From: Bacteroidales bacterium UBA5536
GTDB lineage: Bacteria; Bacteroidota; Bacteroidia; Bacteroidales; F082
Assembly (NCBI GenBank): GCA_002426795.1
Contig: DINQ01000024.1
Location: 51,212 to 115,211, forward strand
DNA length: 64,000 nt
Direction: 5' to 3'
Shown: positions 7,676-17,100 of the stretch, one piece after another
Numbering within the stretch: position 1 is the first letter of the stretch
Layout: each line of letters starts with the position of its first letter
The notes under the pieces: generated by a model
What the model saw: only the letters and a program-made list of their open reading frames with translations
Told to the model about the DNA's origin: nothing
Database searches by the model: none
Program-made: the position numbers and the translations under genes

Positions 7676-8344
7676 ATGGATCAATCTCCTTTTATTCACA
7701 TACAGTCACTCTCAAAAGACTTCAACAAAGTCCGGGTAATCAACAATATCACCATCGACTTGAACGGAGCAGACAGAATTGCACTGATTGGCCAAAACGG
7801 CGCAGGAAAAACCACTTTGATTCGCTGCATACTAGGTCAGTACAACTACAGCGGAACATTATCCGTTTTGGGCTTCGACCCGCGAAAAAACAGGAAAGAA
7901 ATGCTCAATAAGATAGGTTTTGTGCCGCAAACGCCCCCTCCTATCAAGCTGACAGTGAAAGAACTTGTCAATTTTTTTGAAAAAATCACCAAAACACCAG
8001 CTTCTGCGTTCCAACGCATCAGCAATGACATGGGTTTATCACTGGAAGCCAATTATGGCAAGCCTTTCCATAAACTGTCAGGTGGCATGAAACAAAAACT
8101 GCTCATCAGCTTTGCACTGGGACGGCAAGTGCAGATACTCCTTCTTGATGAGCCGTCTGCCAATCTTGATCCACAGGCCCGAGAAATACTTTTCGATCAT
8201 TTGGAAAACTATAACCGGGAAACTTTGATGATTCTTAGTAGCCATCGTATGAATGAGATTTCAAAGCTGGTGAACCGGGTTGTCGAAATGGACCTTGGCA
8301 ACATTGTACTTGACAACAAATTGAATCACCAAAAACCTGAATAA
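7676..8344 (+). CDS. nosF: NosF, ABC transporter ATP-binding protein for N2O reductase maturation
   Basis: The product has 222 aa from the ATG at 7676; longer in-frame starts lie inside nosH and are rejected. It has Walker A GQNGAGKTT (from about residue 39), signature LSGGMKQK, Walker B ILLLDEPSANLDP and a switch His in SSHR. NosF energises the NosY permease, which with NosD supports CuZ assembly. It is separated from nosL by a single base, so the two are translationally linked. Confidence 0.9.
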   Translation: MDQSPFIHIQSLSKDFNKVRVINNITIDLNGADRIALIGQNGAGKTTLIRCILGQYNYSGTLSVLGFDPRKNRKEMLNKIGFVPQTPPPIKLTVKELVNFFEKITKTPASAFQRISNDMGLSLEANYGKPFHKLSGGMKQKLLISFALGRQVQILLLDEPSANLDPQAREILFDHLENYNRETLMILSSHRMNEISKLVNRVVEMDLGNIVLDNKLNHQKPE

Positions 8345-8345
8345 A

Positions 8346-8825
8346 ATGAAAAAAGTAACACTTATTCTCATGATCATTTTGTCAGCATTGAGCTGCACGC
8401 GTAAAGTGGACCAGTCGCCACGCGAAATCAATTTCGACCGCGATATATGCGCCAACTGCCTGATGGGTCTGGCCGACCAGAAATTTTCAGCTCAGTCGAT
8501 CAACAACCGGAATGAGGTTGTTTGGTTCGACGATCTGGGCTGTCTGATACAATATCAGGACAGTCCTGATTGGCAAAAATTTGGCGGCGACAAAGCTGTA
8601 TCATACATTGGCGACAGTGAACATGGCGGCTGGATTAAGGTAGAGGATGCCTGGTACGTTTTCGGAAAGCCAACTCCAATGGGTTATGGCTATAGTGCTA
8701 TCCGGCAAAAAGTTGATACTGCCTATAACTTCTTAACAACCGTGCAAAGAATTAAAGACGGGTATACAATGCGTGAAGATTTCCTGAAAAAGAAAAAAAT
8801 GCTTCACCACGACACCATCAATTAA
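8346..8825 (+). CDS. nosL: NosL, copper chaperone lipoprotein
   Basis: The product has 159 aa with a lipoprotein signal ending ALSC. Cys35-A-N-Cys38-L-Met40 is the NosL Cu(I)-binding motif CxxCxM. The following residues (FDDLGCLIQY and a GYGYSAI stretch) also fit the NosL fold. NosL delivers copper to apo-NosZ on the outer face of the membrane. The order here is nosF-nosL-nosY, with nosL placed between the ATPase and permease genes, whereas nosL usually follows nosY. Confidence 0.9.
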   Translation: MKKVTLILMIILSALSCTRKVDQSPREINFDRDICANCLMGLADQKFSAQSINNRNEVVWFDDLGCLIQYQDSPDWQKFGGDKAVSYIGDSEHGGWIKVEDAWYVFGKPTPMGYGYSAIRQKVDTAYNFLTTVQRIKDGYTMREDFLKKKKMLHHDTIN

Positions 8826-8859
8826 TCTGGAAAAACCAATAAATTTAACACGACTAATT

Positions 8860-9708
8860 ATGTTTCTTCAAAAGATCTATCATACGAGTCTTTATCAGAT
8901 CATGATTGCTGATATTTGGCAAAGCCTCCGGTCAAAATGGTTTTGGACTTATAGCTTATTATTTGGTGGTTTCGTTGCGGTGATGTTTTCGACCGGAATT
9001 ACTGAATCACAAATCATTGGTTTTGTTGGCTTAAGTCGGTTGATGGTCACATTTATGCAGGTTAGCATGGTAATTTTACCCATTTATGTGTTGATTACAA
9101 CTGTACGATCGGTAGTTGGTGACAGAGAATCGAATGTGATGGAATATATGCTTTCGTTACCAGTTTCGTTCACAGGATATTTCTGGGGGAAATTTTTCGC
9201 TAAATTTCTCATCACTTTCATTCCTGTTTTTATTGCCTTACTGGGAGCAGCCATCTGGGGCAGTTTCACCAGACTGGATGTGCCCTGGGACCTGTTCATG
9301 CTATACAGCGCCCTATTGGCCTCAATGATTTTCTGTTTTCTGGGTATCAGCATGTTTATTTCAGTTGTATCCCATTCGCAAGATCTGGCTATCAGTTCAG
9401 CCTTCATCCTCTGGCTTGTTCTTGTGGCCTTTCTCGACCTGATTTTAATGGGTCTCCTGCTCAAGTTGCGGGTTGATGCCGGTACTGTCATTGGAATCGG
9501 AATGCTCAATCCACTGCAGGTATTCAGGACTGCTGTGCTGGTTTTGTTCGACCCCGAACTAACCGTTATGGGAGCAGCTTCATATTTTATTCTTGACACG
9601 GTTAGCAGGGGCTTGTTCATCTTTTTTGCTATTGCCTACCCTACAGCCGTTGGGCTTGGCTTTGGCTGGTTAGGTAACTATTTTTTCAAGCATAGAGACA
9701 TTATATAA
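8860..9708 (+). CDS. nosY: NosY, ABC transporter permease
   Basis: The product has 282 aa with six hydrophobic segments and the ABC-2 layout. The loop VGDRESNVMEYMLSLPVS is typical of NosY/ABC-2 permeases. It pairs with NosF two genes upstream. Its stop codon shares one base with the ATG of the following pentapeptide-repeat gene, so the two are translationally coupled. Confidence 0.88.
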   Translation: MFLQKIYHTSLYQIMIADIWQSLRSKWFWTYSLLFGGFVAVMFSTGITESQIIGFVGLSRLMVTFMQVSMVILPIYVLITTVRSVVGDRESNVMEYMLSLPVSFTGYFWGKFFAKFLITFIPVFIALLGAAIWGSFTRLDVPWDLFMLYSALLASMIFCFLGISMFISVVSHSQDLAISSAFILWLVLVAFLDLILMGLLLKLRVDAGTVIGIGMLNPLQVFRTAVLVLFDPELTVMGAASYFILDTVSRGLFIFFAIAYPTAVGLGFGWLGNYFFKHRDII

Positions 9709-10634
9709 TGCGTAAAACGGTACTTTTTTTTGCTGTTACCAGCATACTTTTGCTTGCATGTGATTCATGCAGCTCTTCAGTTAAAAAGCATCCAGCTGAA
9801 GAATTTTTTGGGTCGAAAATTGACACTGCCAATATGTTGCCACTTCCCACTTCAACAAATGCAGATTACAGAAAAGCACTGGTGCTCAGCGACTGGCCAA
9901 AACCCGATGGAAAAAAAAGGCCTAAGGGTATTGTAACCATTCCGCAAGACTACGACGATTTCAGATTTGAGAACCTGGATGAGGCTCAATGGCAACGATT
10001 AATGGTCAGACATGCTGATTTCAGAGGTGTTAGCTTTCGCTCTGCCAATGGCAATGGAGCTTCCTTTACAGGATCTGATTTTCGGTTGTGCGACTTGCGT
10101 TGGTCATCACTCGAGCAGAGCAAGTTAAATCAATGCGACTTCTCCCAATCCATTCTTTTTCGCACTTCTGTCAATGATTCCAGACTGGATTCATCCGACT
10201 TCAGAGGGTCAAATATGTTTGGCATCAAAGGACATCGATCGAGTTTCACACATTGTGATTTTTCAAATGCCCTCATGAAAGAATCGGAACTCACAAATGC
10301 AGATTTCTCGTTCAGCAAAGCTCTCAAAGTGAAATTTATCATCACCGTTTTTTCAGGTTCAAAATTCAACCTTTGCGATTTCAGTTACTCCGATTTCACA
10401 GGAGCTGGATTGGAAGACTGCACGTTCAAAAACGCCAGATTACATCATGTTTCTTTTAAAGGTGCGCATCTGCAATATGCCGATTTTAGTGGAGCCGATT
10501 TAAGTGACGCAGACTTCTTTGCGGCTGAGTTGGCAGAGACCAATTTTTCTGGCGCCATCAATATCCCAAATGATGTGATCCCGTTTATAAACGAGCAGGG
10601 ATTGGCAACCGGAGTTGTTTTTTCGAGAAAATAG
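9708..10634 (+). CDS. Pentapeptide-repeat lipoprotein coupled to nosY
   Basis: The product has 308 aa. A lipoprotein signal (LLLACDSC) predicts anchoring on the periplasmic side. From about residue 95 to the end there are consecutive A(D/N)xxx-type pentapeptide repeats (for example ADFSG, ADLSD), which fold as a right-handed quadrilateral beta-helix. No enzyme motif is seen. Its start overlaps the nosY stop by one base, linking it to N2O reductase maturation. Secreted pentapeptide-repeat proteins are reported in some nos clusters, but I know of no defined role. It could act as a scaffold similar to NosD; this is inference. Confidence 0.8.
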   Translation: MRKTVLFFAVTSILLLACDSCSSSVKKHPAEEFFGSKIDTANMLPLPTSTNADYRKALVLSDWPKPDGKKRPKGIVTIPQDYDDFRFENLDEAQWQRLMVRHADFRGVSFRSANGNGASFTGSDFRLCDLRWSSLEQSKLNQCDFSQSILFRTSVNDSRLDSSDFRGSNMFGIKGHRSSFTHCDFSNALMKESELTNADFSFSKALKVKFIITVFSGSKFNLCDFSYSDFTGAGLEDCTFKNARLHHVSFKGAHLQYADFSGADLSDADFFAAELAETNFSGAINIPNDVIPFINEQGLATGVVFSRK

Positions 10635-10637
10635 ATC

Positions 10638-11282
10638 ATGGATAAAACAAACAAAAAATACCTGTCAGAAAACTCAAAAGACTACTTTTTTGTAGTTATT
10701 TCAGTATTGATTAGCATTTTTTCATTGTTAATTTTTGCCCAGACAATTCATGCTCAAAAACGCTCATACATTATCGATGCCTCCCAAAGCAAAGTAATTT
10801 GGTCTATCGATGCGCACAACGGCGAAGTAACGATCTGCAAAGGAAGTATTATGACTGAGGGAAACGAAATTATTGACGGTCATTTTGAAATATGCATGGA
10901 CAGCATTATTGATGTTGACATTGATTACGAGCTGATGCGGCATGTTCTTGAAAACACCCTCAAGTCAAAAGAATTATTCGATGCCAAAAAATATCCATAT
11001 GCCAGCTTTGATATTTATAAAACAACAACCCAATCTGATAGCATCTCAATGATTTATGGCGATTTGGTTGTAAAAGGGATTGAAAAATGCATTACTTTAG
11101 AAGCCAGAACACAATTCGATCACAAGGTGTTTAAAGCACAATCAGGACCAATAAAAATTGACAGAACAGACTGGGGAATTACTGCCATGTCAAAAAAATA
11201 TTCAACCAGTGAAGAAAATTATATCGTAAGCGACACCATAACTCTTCAGGTACATATAACTGCAATATTTTCAGATAATTAA
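10638..11282 (+). CDS. YceI-like lipocalin-fold protein
   Basis: The product has 214 aa. An N-terminal hydrophobic segment (about residues 18-36) ends in IHAQ, consistent with export after an unusually polar leader of about 16 residues. The body matches the YceI family: an opening strand YIIDASQSKVIW, HVLENTLKSKELFDAKKYPYASF, then GDLVVKGIEK and IDRTDWGI. YceI proteins bind isoprenoid or quinone-like lipids in a beta-barrel. It sits 3 bases after the pentapeptide gene as the last gene before the complex III operon. A link to quinone handling is a guess. Confidence 0.8.
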   Translation: MDKTNKKYLSENSKDYFFVVISVLISIFSLLIFAQTIHAQKRSYIIDASQSKVIWSIDAHNGEVTICKGSIMTEGNEIIDGHFEICMDSIIDVDIDYELMRHVLENTLKSKELFDAKKYPYASFDIYKTTTQSDSISMIYGDLVVKGIEKCITLEARTQFDHKVFKAQSGPIKIDRTDWGITAMSKKYSTSEENYIVSDTITLQVHITAIFSDN

Positions 11283-11380
11283 TTACATTATAAAAGTCTT
11301 GAAATCAAATGATATCCCAACATGTAGAAAGATAAGTTTTAAACTGCGAAAACATTTTGGTAACGAAATGCCACAACTGC

Positions 11381-11410
11381 TTTGCTCAAATCATTTTTTT
11401 AATAAATTTG
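11381..11410 (+). promoter_or_regulatory. Putative promoter of the alternative complex III operon
   Basis: TTTG at 11381-11384 and TAAATTTG at 11403-11410, 18 bases apart, fit the Bacteroidota -33/-7 pattern (TTTG, TAnnTTTG). The start codon of actA is about 85 bases downstream. The rest of the 213-base gap 11283-11495 shows nothing else clear. Confidence 0.5.
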
Positions 11411-11495
11411 CCTTTTAAACCGCACAATCAACGTTACAACCAAAAAACCGACTATATTTATCCGTTTTGAATCAGAAACCATCAGTAATTTTATT

Positions 11496-12713
11496 ATGAC
11501 AATTACACCTTTTACCTCGCGAGGAAGCATTCGTAATTCGATGGTTCTTGGCTTGTTAATGCTGCTTTTTCTTCAAGCATTCGACTTAAAAGCACAAACA
11601 CCCGAGGCCGAAAAAAACTTTGCTCAATGCCGGGCTTGCCACAATATTGATGGACCAAAACTGATTGGTCCCAATTTGAAAGGCCTTACACAGCGTCACG
11701 ATACTGCCTGGCTGCTTCGATTTATCCGCAACTCACAGGAAGTCATTCAATCAGGTGATCCTGTTGCTGTAAAACTTTTCGAAGAGAACAATAAAATCCC
11801 GATGCCGCCACATCCCGATTTGACCGACGAGCAAATCATTGACATCATTGCCTATATAGAAAATGGTGGAAAAGTAGCGCCTGAATATGCAGCGGCAGCT
11901 CCAACGGCAGAAGAACAGTCGGCTCAGGACGAAATGCTCAACCAAATGTATTTGCAACAGGCTGAACGTCAGCAACAACTTGAAAACCTGCAGGGGGATG
12001 CCAACCGTAACTTTGGGACAACTTTCTATGTGACCATCATTATCTTGTTGATCACATTGTTTGATTTGTTCGTCACCAAACTCATCAAGGCTACCTTTGT
12101 ACATAAAGTGGTGATTCTGATTTCGCTTGCGATTGTTGGTGAAGTCACCTATAAAGAAGCTGCTGCGCTTGGTCGCCAGCAATATTATCAACCAGATCAG
12201 CCCATCTGGTTCTCGCACAAGGTGCATGCCGGCCAAAATCGTATCGACTGTCTGTACTGCCATTCAGGAGCTGAGCACAGCAAAAATGCAACCATCCCTT
12301 CAACCAATGTTTGTCTGAACTGCCACAACGTTGTTCGCCAAGGAAAAATTACTGGCACGACTGAAATTGCCAAGATACATGAGGCATGGAATTCAGGAAA
12401 ACCAGTGGAATGGGTGAAAATTCACAACCTTCCCGATCATGTGTTTTTCAGCCACGCACAGCACGTAAACGCCGGAAAACTGGATTGTGCTGAGTGCCAT
12501 GGCCCTGTCGAAGACATGGATGTGGTGATGCAGGTAAACGATCTGAGCATGGGCTGGTGCCTCGATTGCCACAGGAAAACCGAAGTACAATTTGCTCAGA
12601 ACGATTTCTATAAATCATATGAGAAACTCCATGAGCAACTCAAAAACGGGGCAATCAACAAGGTTACAGCCGATATGATTGGCGCCACTGATTGCATGAA
12701 GTGTCATTATTAA
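11496..12713 (+). CDS. actA: Alternative complex III subunit ActA, multihaem cytochrome c with extra N-terminal cytochrome domain
   Basis: The product has 405 aa. After a signal peptide, a class I cytochrome c domain carries CRACH (Cys45). A charged Q-rich linker and one or two membrane segments (about residues 170-225) follow. Then comes the ActA pentahaem region with CxxCH at Cys252, 273, 331, 355 and 400, giving six haem sites in all. Classical ActA of Rhodothermus has five; an N-terminal monohaem fusion is seen in other Bacteroidota. ActA passes electrons from the iron-sulfur subunit toward ActE or the oxidase. It is the first gene of the complex III operon. Confidence 0.9.
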   Translation: MTITPFTSRGSIRNSMVLGLLMLLFLQAFDLKAQTPEAEKNFAQCRACHNIDGPKLIGPNLKGLTQRHDTAWLLRFIRNSQEVIQSGDPVAVKLFEENNKIPMPPHPDLTDEQIIDIIAYIENGGKVAPEYAAAAPTAEEQSAQDEMLNQMYLQQAERQQQLENLQGDANRNFGTTFYVTIIILLITLFDLFVTKLIKATFVHKVVILISLAIVGEVTYKEAAALGRQQYYQPDQPIWFSHKVHAGQNRIDCLYCHSGAEHSKNATIPSTNVCLNCHNVVRQGKITGTTEIAKIHEAWNSGKPVEWVKIHNLPDHVFFSHAQHVNAGKLDCAECHGPVEDMDVVMQVNDLSMGWCLDCHRKTEVQFAQNDFYKSYEKLHEQLKNGAINKVTADMIGATDCMKCHY

Positions 12714-12740
12714 AATCGTAAACTGAATAAGCAAGTCCTA

Positions 12741-15713
12741 ATGGAAACAAAATATTTCAAAAGCCTCGAAGAAATCAAACTCGACACAAGGCAAAAAGAC
12801 AATGTACCTGCCGGTGATAAGCAGTTTATTTTGGAAATGCAGGAAGAGGTTAAACAAGCCACCACAGCTTCCCGACGCGATTTCCTCAAAGTATTTGGGT
12901 TTACAGTCGCTTCAGCAGCCATCGCATCAAGTTGTGAACAGCCCGTTCGAAAAGCCATTCCTTTTCTGGTTCAGCCTGAAGAAATGATACCCGGTAAGGC
13001 CAATTATTATGCCTCTACTTTTTTTGATGGAGTTGACTATTGCCCCGTTTTGGTTAAAGTAAGAGACGGAAGACCCATCAAAATTGAAGGAAACAAATTA
13101 TCGTCGATGACGCAGGGCGCAACCAATGCCCGCACACAAGCATCAGTTCTCGGTCTTTATGACGATGCCCGCTATAAAAATCCATCACTAAAAGGAACCG
13201 GTATCAGCTGGGAAGAAGCTGACAAGCAAATCGTTGAGCAACTGGAAGCTGTGAAAGCCAAGGGTGGTAAAATTGTTATATTAAGCACAACCGTGATCAG
13301 CCCTTCTACCAAAGCAGCTATTTCGAAGTTCCTGGAAGCCTATCCTGGCGAACATGTTCAGTATGATGTGCTTTCATCCTCTGCCATGCGCGAAGCCAAT
13401 CAAATGAATTTTGGCGAAGCCTTTATTCCTTCCTACAATTTTGGCAAAGCAGATTTGATCGTTTCTTTTGATGCCGATTTTCTCGGATCATGGCTTTCAC
13501 CCATTGAGTTTACCAAGCAATACAGCAAAAACCGCAAATTGACCGACGGACAAAGAAAAATGTCGCGTCACATCCATTTCGAAGGAAATTTATCGGTTAC
13601 GGGAAGCAATGCCGACAAACGGATTCAGTTGCGTCCATCACGCGAAAAAGCAACAATTGCATCGCTACTTATACAGTTGCGATCGCTCAATGGCGAAAGT
13701 GTTGCCTCTTCAGTGAATGTTTCTGCTGACATAAAGGCTCTTGCCGAAGAGCTCAACAACAACAAAGGTACATCATTGGTTGTTGCAGGCAGTAATGATG
13801 TCGACACACAACTCATGGTTAACGCTATCAACCAGTTGCTGGGCAACTACGGTTCTACCATTCGAACAGATGTGCACCTTAAACTACGACAGGGCGATGA
13901 TAAAGCCATGGCAAAGCTGATCGATGAAATGAACAAAGGTCAGGTAGATGCACTTTTTGCCTGGGATGTGAATCCACTTTATGATTATCCTGAAGCAGCA
14001 AAATTTAATGCCGGTTTGGCAAAAGTTGGCTTAAAAGTCGCCATGCCTGTTTACCGTGATGAAACTGCATCTGCTTTCGACTTTATATGTCCAGACAACC
14101 ATTACCTTGAATCGTGGAATGATGCTGAAGCCAAAACAGGATATTTCACGCTGGCCCAGCCGGCTATCAGGCCTATTTTTACTACAAGGGCGGCACAGGA
14201 AAGTTTCCTAAAGTGGGCCGGACACGAAACAGATTTCAGAACATTCGTCCAGAAAAACTGGGAAGAAAATATTTACAGCCAGTCTGAATCATTCGAGAAT
14301 TTCACAGCTTTTTGGAACCATAAATTACATGATGGTGTTTATGAGTCAGGAGCATCTGAAAATGCCGTTTCCGCATTTGACCCAACACCTTCAATGAATG
14401 CGCTTGGCAATGTTAAAGAAAGTTCCAGTGATGGTATCGAGTTGGTTGTTTATGCCAATGTTGGTGTTGGAACAGGAAAACAAGCCAACAATCCATGGTT
14501 GCAAGAGCTACCTGACCCAATCTCAAAAGCTTGTTGGGACAACTATGTTTCTATCTCACCAAAACTAGCCGACGAGTTGGGCCTTGAAGATGAAGACATC
14601 GTAAAAGTGGGTGAAACAGGACCGCTGCCAGTACTCATCCAGCCTGGACAAGAGTATAAGACAATCGCTGTTGCGCTCGGTTACGGAAGATCAAACGCTG
14701 GCGTTCCTGCCAATGGCGTGGGTCAAAATGCATTCCCGTTAATCGCAATGAGCAATGGCCACAAACAATTTACTATTGCTGACGTTTCGCTGACAAAGCT
14801 TGACGGAACCTATCCTGTGGCACGCACTCAGACGCACCACTCGATGGAGGGCAGAGAAATTATCCGTGAAACGACCCTTGAAAGCTACCTCGAAAATCCA
14901 GAATCAGGAAACGAAGTACGCGAAGAAATCAAGAAGCATTTAAAAACGCTATACCCAAAACGCGAATTTGATGGCTTCCATTGGGGAATGGCCATCGACC
15001 TCAGCAGTTGCACTGGTTGTAATGCCTGCGTGGTTGCCTGTTCAGCCGAAAACAATGTTCCTGTTGTTGGAAAGGAACAAGTGAGAAAAGCGCGTGAAAT
15101 GCACTGGATTCGCATCGACCGCTATTATACCGGTGACGTGGACAATCCGGAAATCGTCCGTCAACCAGTAATGTGTCAGCACTGCGATAATGCTCCTTGC
15201 GAAAATGTTTGTCCTGTAGCAGCCACAACGCACAGCAACGAAGGCTTGAACCAAATGGCCTACAACCGTTGTATCGGAACTCGTTATTGCAACAATAACT
15301 GTCCTTACAAAGTACGCCGTTTCAATTTCTTCGATTATAACGGAGCTGACGCCATGAAAGGCAACCTGAAAGATCCGGCTGAGATGGCTACAAGCCTGCG
15401 TCGACTGGTTCTCAACCCTGACGTTACCGTACGTGCAAAAGGTGTTATCGAAAAATGTTCGTTCTGTGTGCAACGTATTCAGGAGAAAAAATTGGTTGCC
15501 AAAACAGAAAACAGACAGCTTGTGGATGGTGAAGTCGTTCCGGCTTGCGCTCAGGCCTGTCCTGCTGAAGCCATTGTGTTTGGCAATCTGAACGATCCAA
15601 ACAGCAAAGTTTCGAAATATTTTGCCAGCGAACGCAACTACCATCTGCTCGAAGAGCTGCACACCCTGCCTTCAGTAGGCTATTTGACCAAAGTAAAAAA
15701 CACAACCGTATAA
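12741..15713 (+). CDS. actB: Alternative complex III subunit ActB, iron-sulfur / molybdopterin-oxidoreductase-like protein
   Basis: The product has 990 aa with a twin-arginine motif SRRDFLK near residue 45, downstream of a long leader, as in the extended Tat domain of this family. The first two-thirds resemble a molybdopterin oxidoreductase large subunit; in complex III this domain holds no molybdenum. The last third is a four-cluster ferredoxin with CTGCNACVVAC, CQHCDNAPCENVCP, CIGTRYCNNNCP and CSFC-CAQACP. It takes electrons from the quinol site in ActC and hands them to ActA haems. It is contiguous with actC (16 bases). Confidence 0.92.
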   Translation: METKYFKSLEEIKLDTRQKDNVPAGDKQFILEMQEEVKQATTASRRDFLKVFGFTVASAAIASSCEQPVRKAIPFLVQPEEMIPGKANYYASTFFDGVDYCPVLVKVRDGRPIKIEGNKLSSMTQGATNARTQASVLGLYDDARYKNPSLKGTGISWEEADKQIVEQLEAVKAKGGKIVILSTTVISPSTKAAISKFLEAYPGEHVQYDVLSSSAMREANQMNFGEAFIPSYNFGKADLIVSFDADFLGSWLSPIEFTKQYSKNRKLTDGQRKMSRHIHFEGNLSVTGSNADKRIQLRPSREKATIASLLIQLRSLNGESVASSVNVSADIKALAEELNNNKGTSLVVAGSNDVDTQLMVNAINQLLGNYGSTIRTDVHLKLRQGDDKAMAKLIDEMNKGQVDALFAWDVNPLYDYPEAAKFNAGLAKVGLKVAMPVYRDETASAFDFICPDNHYLESWNDAEAKTGYFTLAQPAIRPIFTTRAAQESFLKWAGHETDFRTFVQKNWEENIYSQSESFENFTAFWNHKLHDGVYESGASENAVSAFDPTPSMNALGNVKESSSDGIELVVYANVGVGTGKQANNPWLQELPDPISKACWDNYVSISPKLADELGLEDEDIVKVGETGPLPVLIQPGQEYKTIAVALGYGRSNAGVPANGVGQNAFPLIAMSNGHKQFTIADVSLTKLDGTYPVARTQTHHSMEGREIIRETTLESYLENPESGNEVREEIKKHLKTLYPKREFDGFHWGMAIDLSSCTGCNACVVACSAENNVPVVGKEQVRKAREMHWIRIDRYYTGDVDNPEIVRQPVMCQHCDNAPCENVCPVAATTHSNEGLNQMAYNRCIGTRYCNNNCPYKVRRFNFFDYNGADAMKGNLKDPAEMATSLRRLVLNPDVTVRAKGVIEKCSFCVQRIQEKKLVAKTENRQLVDGEVVPACAQACPAEAIVFGNLNDPNSKVSKYFASERNYHLLEELHTLPSVGYLTKVKNTTV

Positions 15714-15729
15714 CTAAAATCTATTATCA

Positions 15730-17100
15730 ATGTACGTATCTCCGATCAGAGAGCCACTCATCAGAGGTGAGAAAACTTACAGCCAGGTAACAAAAGATAT
15801 TTTGGCACCAATGGCAGGTAAGCCCTCTAAGTTTTGGTACATGGGCATCACACTTGCCGGGATTGCGTTGCTTTTTGGCGCATGGGCAACTTATCAGACC
15901 GTTTATTATGGTATTGGAACCTGGGGATTGAATAAGACAGTCGGCTGGGGTTGGGGCATTACCAACTTCGTCTGGTGGGTCGGTATTGGCCACGCAGGCA
16001 CTTTTATCTCGGCCATTCTTTTGCTTTTCCGTCAGAAATGGAGAACGAGTATCAACCGTTCAGCTGAAGCCATGACTTTGATAGCTATCGCATGTGCCGG
16101 TTTTTTCCCGCTTATCCATATGGGACGCTTGTTGTTGGGGTTCTTTATTTTCCCATATCCCAATACCCGGGCATTGTGGGTAAACTTTAACTCGCCTTTG
16201 TTGTGGGACGTTTTTGCCATCTCAACCTACTTTGCGGTTTCGCTGGTATTTTGGTATGTGGGTTTGGTGCCCGACCTTGGCACCGTGCGCGACAAAGCCA
16301 AAGGTAAAATTCGCAAAGCCATTTACGGCTTTTTAAGCTTCGGATGGACAGGCTCGGCCAAACATTGGTCACGCCACGAGACCATCAGTTTGATTTTGGC
16401 AGGTTTGGCTGCACCATTGGTACTTTCAGTGCATACCATTGTAAGTTTCGACTTTGCCACTTCTGTAATACCAGGTTGGCATACAACGATTTTTCCGCCC
16501 TATTTTGTTTCAGGAGCGGTATTTTCAGGATTTGCGATGGTTTTGACTTTGCTCATTGTTGCACGCAAGGCGTTAAATCTTGAAGAGTACATCACCGTTA
16601 ACCATATCGAATCGATGAACAAGGTAATAATACTCACAGGGTCTATTGTGGGCATTGCCTATATCACGGAGTTTTTCATCGCATGGTATTCGGGTGTTGA
16701 GTACGAGCAATATGCCTTTATCAACAGAGCAACAGGACCTTATGCATGGGCATACTGGATTATGATGACCTGTAACGTAGTGACGCCACAGCTTTTCTGG
16801 TTCAAGAAAATCAGAACAAGTCTTGTAGCAACGTTCATCATCTCCATATTTGTCAACATTGGTATGTGGTTTGAGCGCTTCGTTATTGTGGTGACCTCAC
16901 TTCACCGCGATTTCCTGCCTTCAAGCTGGACCATGTACAAGCCTTCGCTCGTTGAGGTGGGACTTTATGTTGGTACTTTCGGTTTGTTCTTTACTTTGTT
17001 CTTATTGTTTATCCGTGTTTTCCCGGTTATCGCAATTGCAGAAGTAAAGAGTGTGTTAAAATCATCAGGAGAAAACCAAAAACATGCGCACCATGAATAA
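15730..17100 (+). CDS. actC: Alternative complex III subunit ActC, NrfD-like quinol-oxidising membrane protein
   Basis: The product has 456 aa with about ten hydrophobic segments, NrfD/PsrC family. Conserved blocks include WGWGITNFVWWVGIGHAG near residue 80 and WHTTIFPPYFVSGA. ActC forms the menaquinol-binding site on the periplasmic face and probably a proton path. It overlaps actD by several codons, so the two are translationally coupled. Confidence 0.92.
   Translation: MYVSPIREPLIRGEKTYSQVTKDILAPMAGKPSKFWYMGITLAGIALLFGAWATYQTVYYGIGTWGLNKTVGWGWGITNFVWWVGIGHAGTFISAILLLFRQKWRTSINRSAEAMTLIAIACAGFFPLIHMGRLLLGFFIFPYPNTRALWVNFNSPLLWDVFAISTYFAVSLVFWYVGLVPDLGTVRDKAKGKIRKAIYGFLSFGWTGSAKHWSRHETISLILAGLAAPLVLSVHTIVSFDFATSVIPGWHTTIFPPYFVSGAVFSGFAMVLTLLIVARKALNLEEYITVNHIESMNKVIILTGSIVGIAYITEFFIAWYSGVEYEQYAFINRATGPYAWAYWIMMTCNVVTPQLFWFKKIRTSLVATFIISIFVNIGMWFERFVIVVTSLHRDFLPSSWTMYKPSLVEVGLYVGTFGLFFTLFLLFIRVFPVIAIAEVKSVLKSSGENQKHAHHE

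Noticed and set aside
15042..15662. Long open frame of about 206 codons on the minus strand inside actB
   Set aside because: It is an antisense shadow of the conserved ferredoxin region of actB; it has no family features and no promoter or start context.
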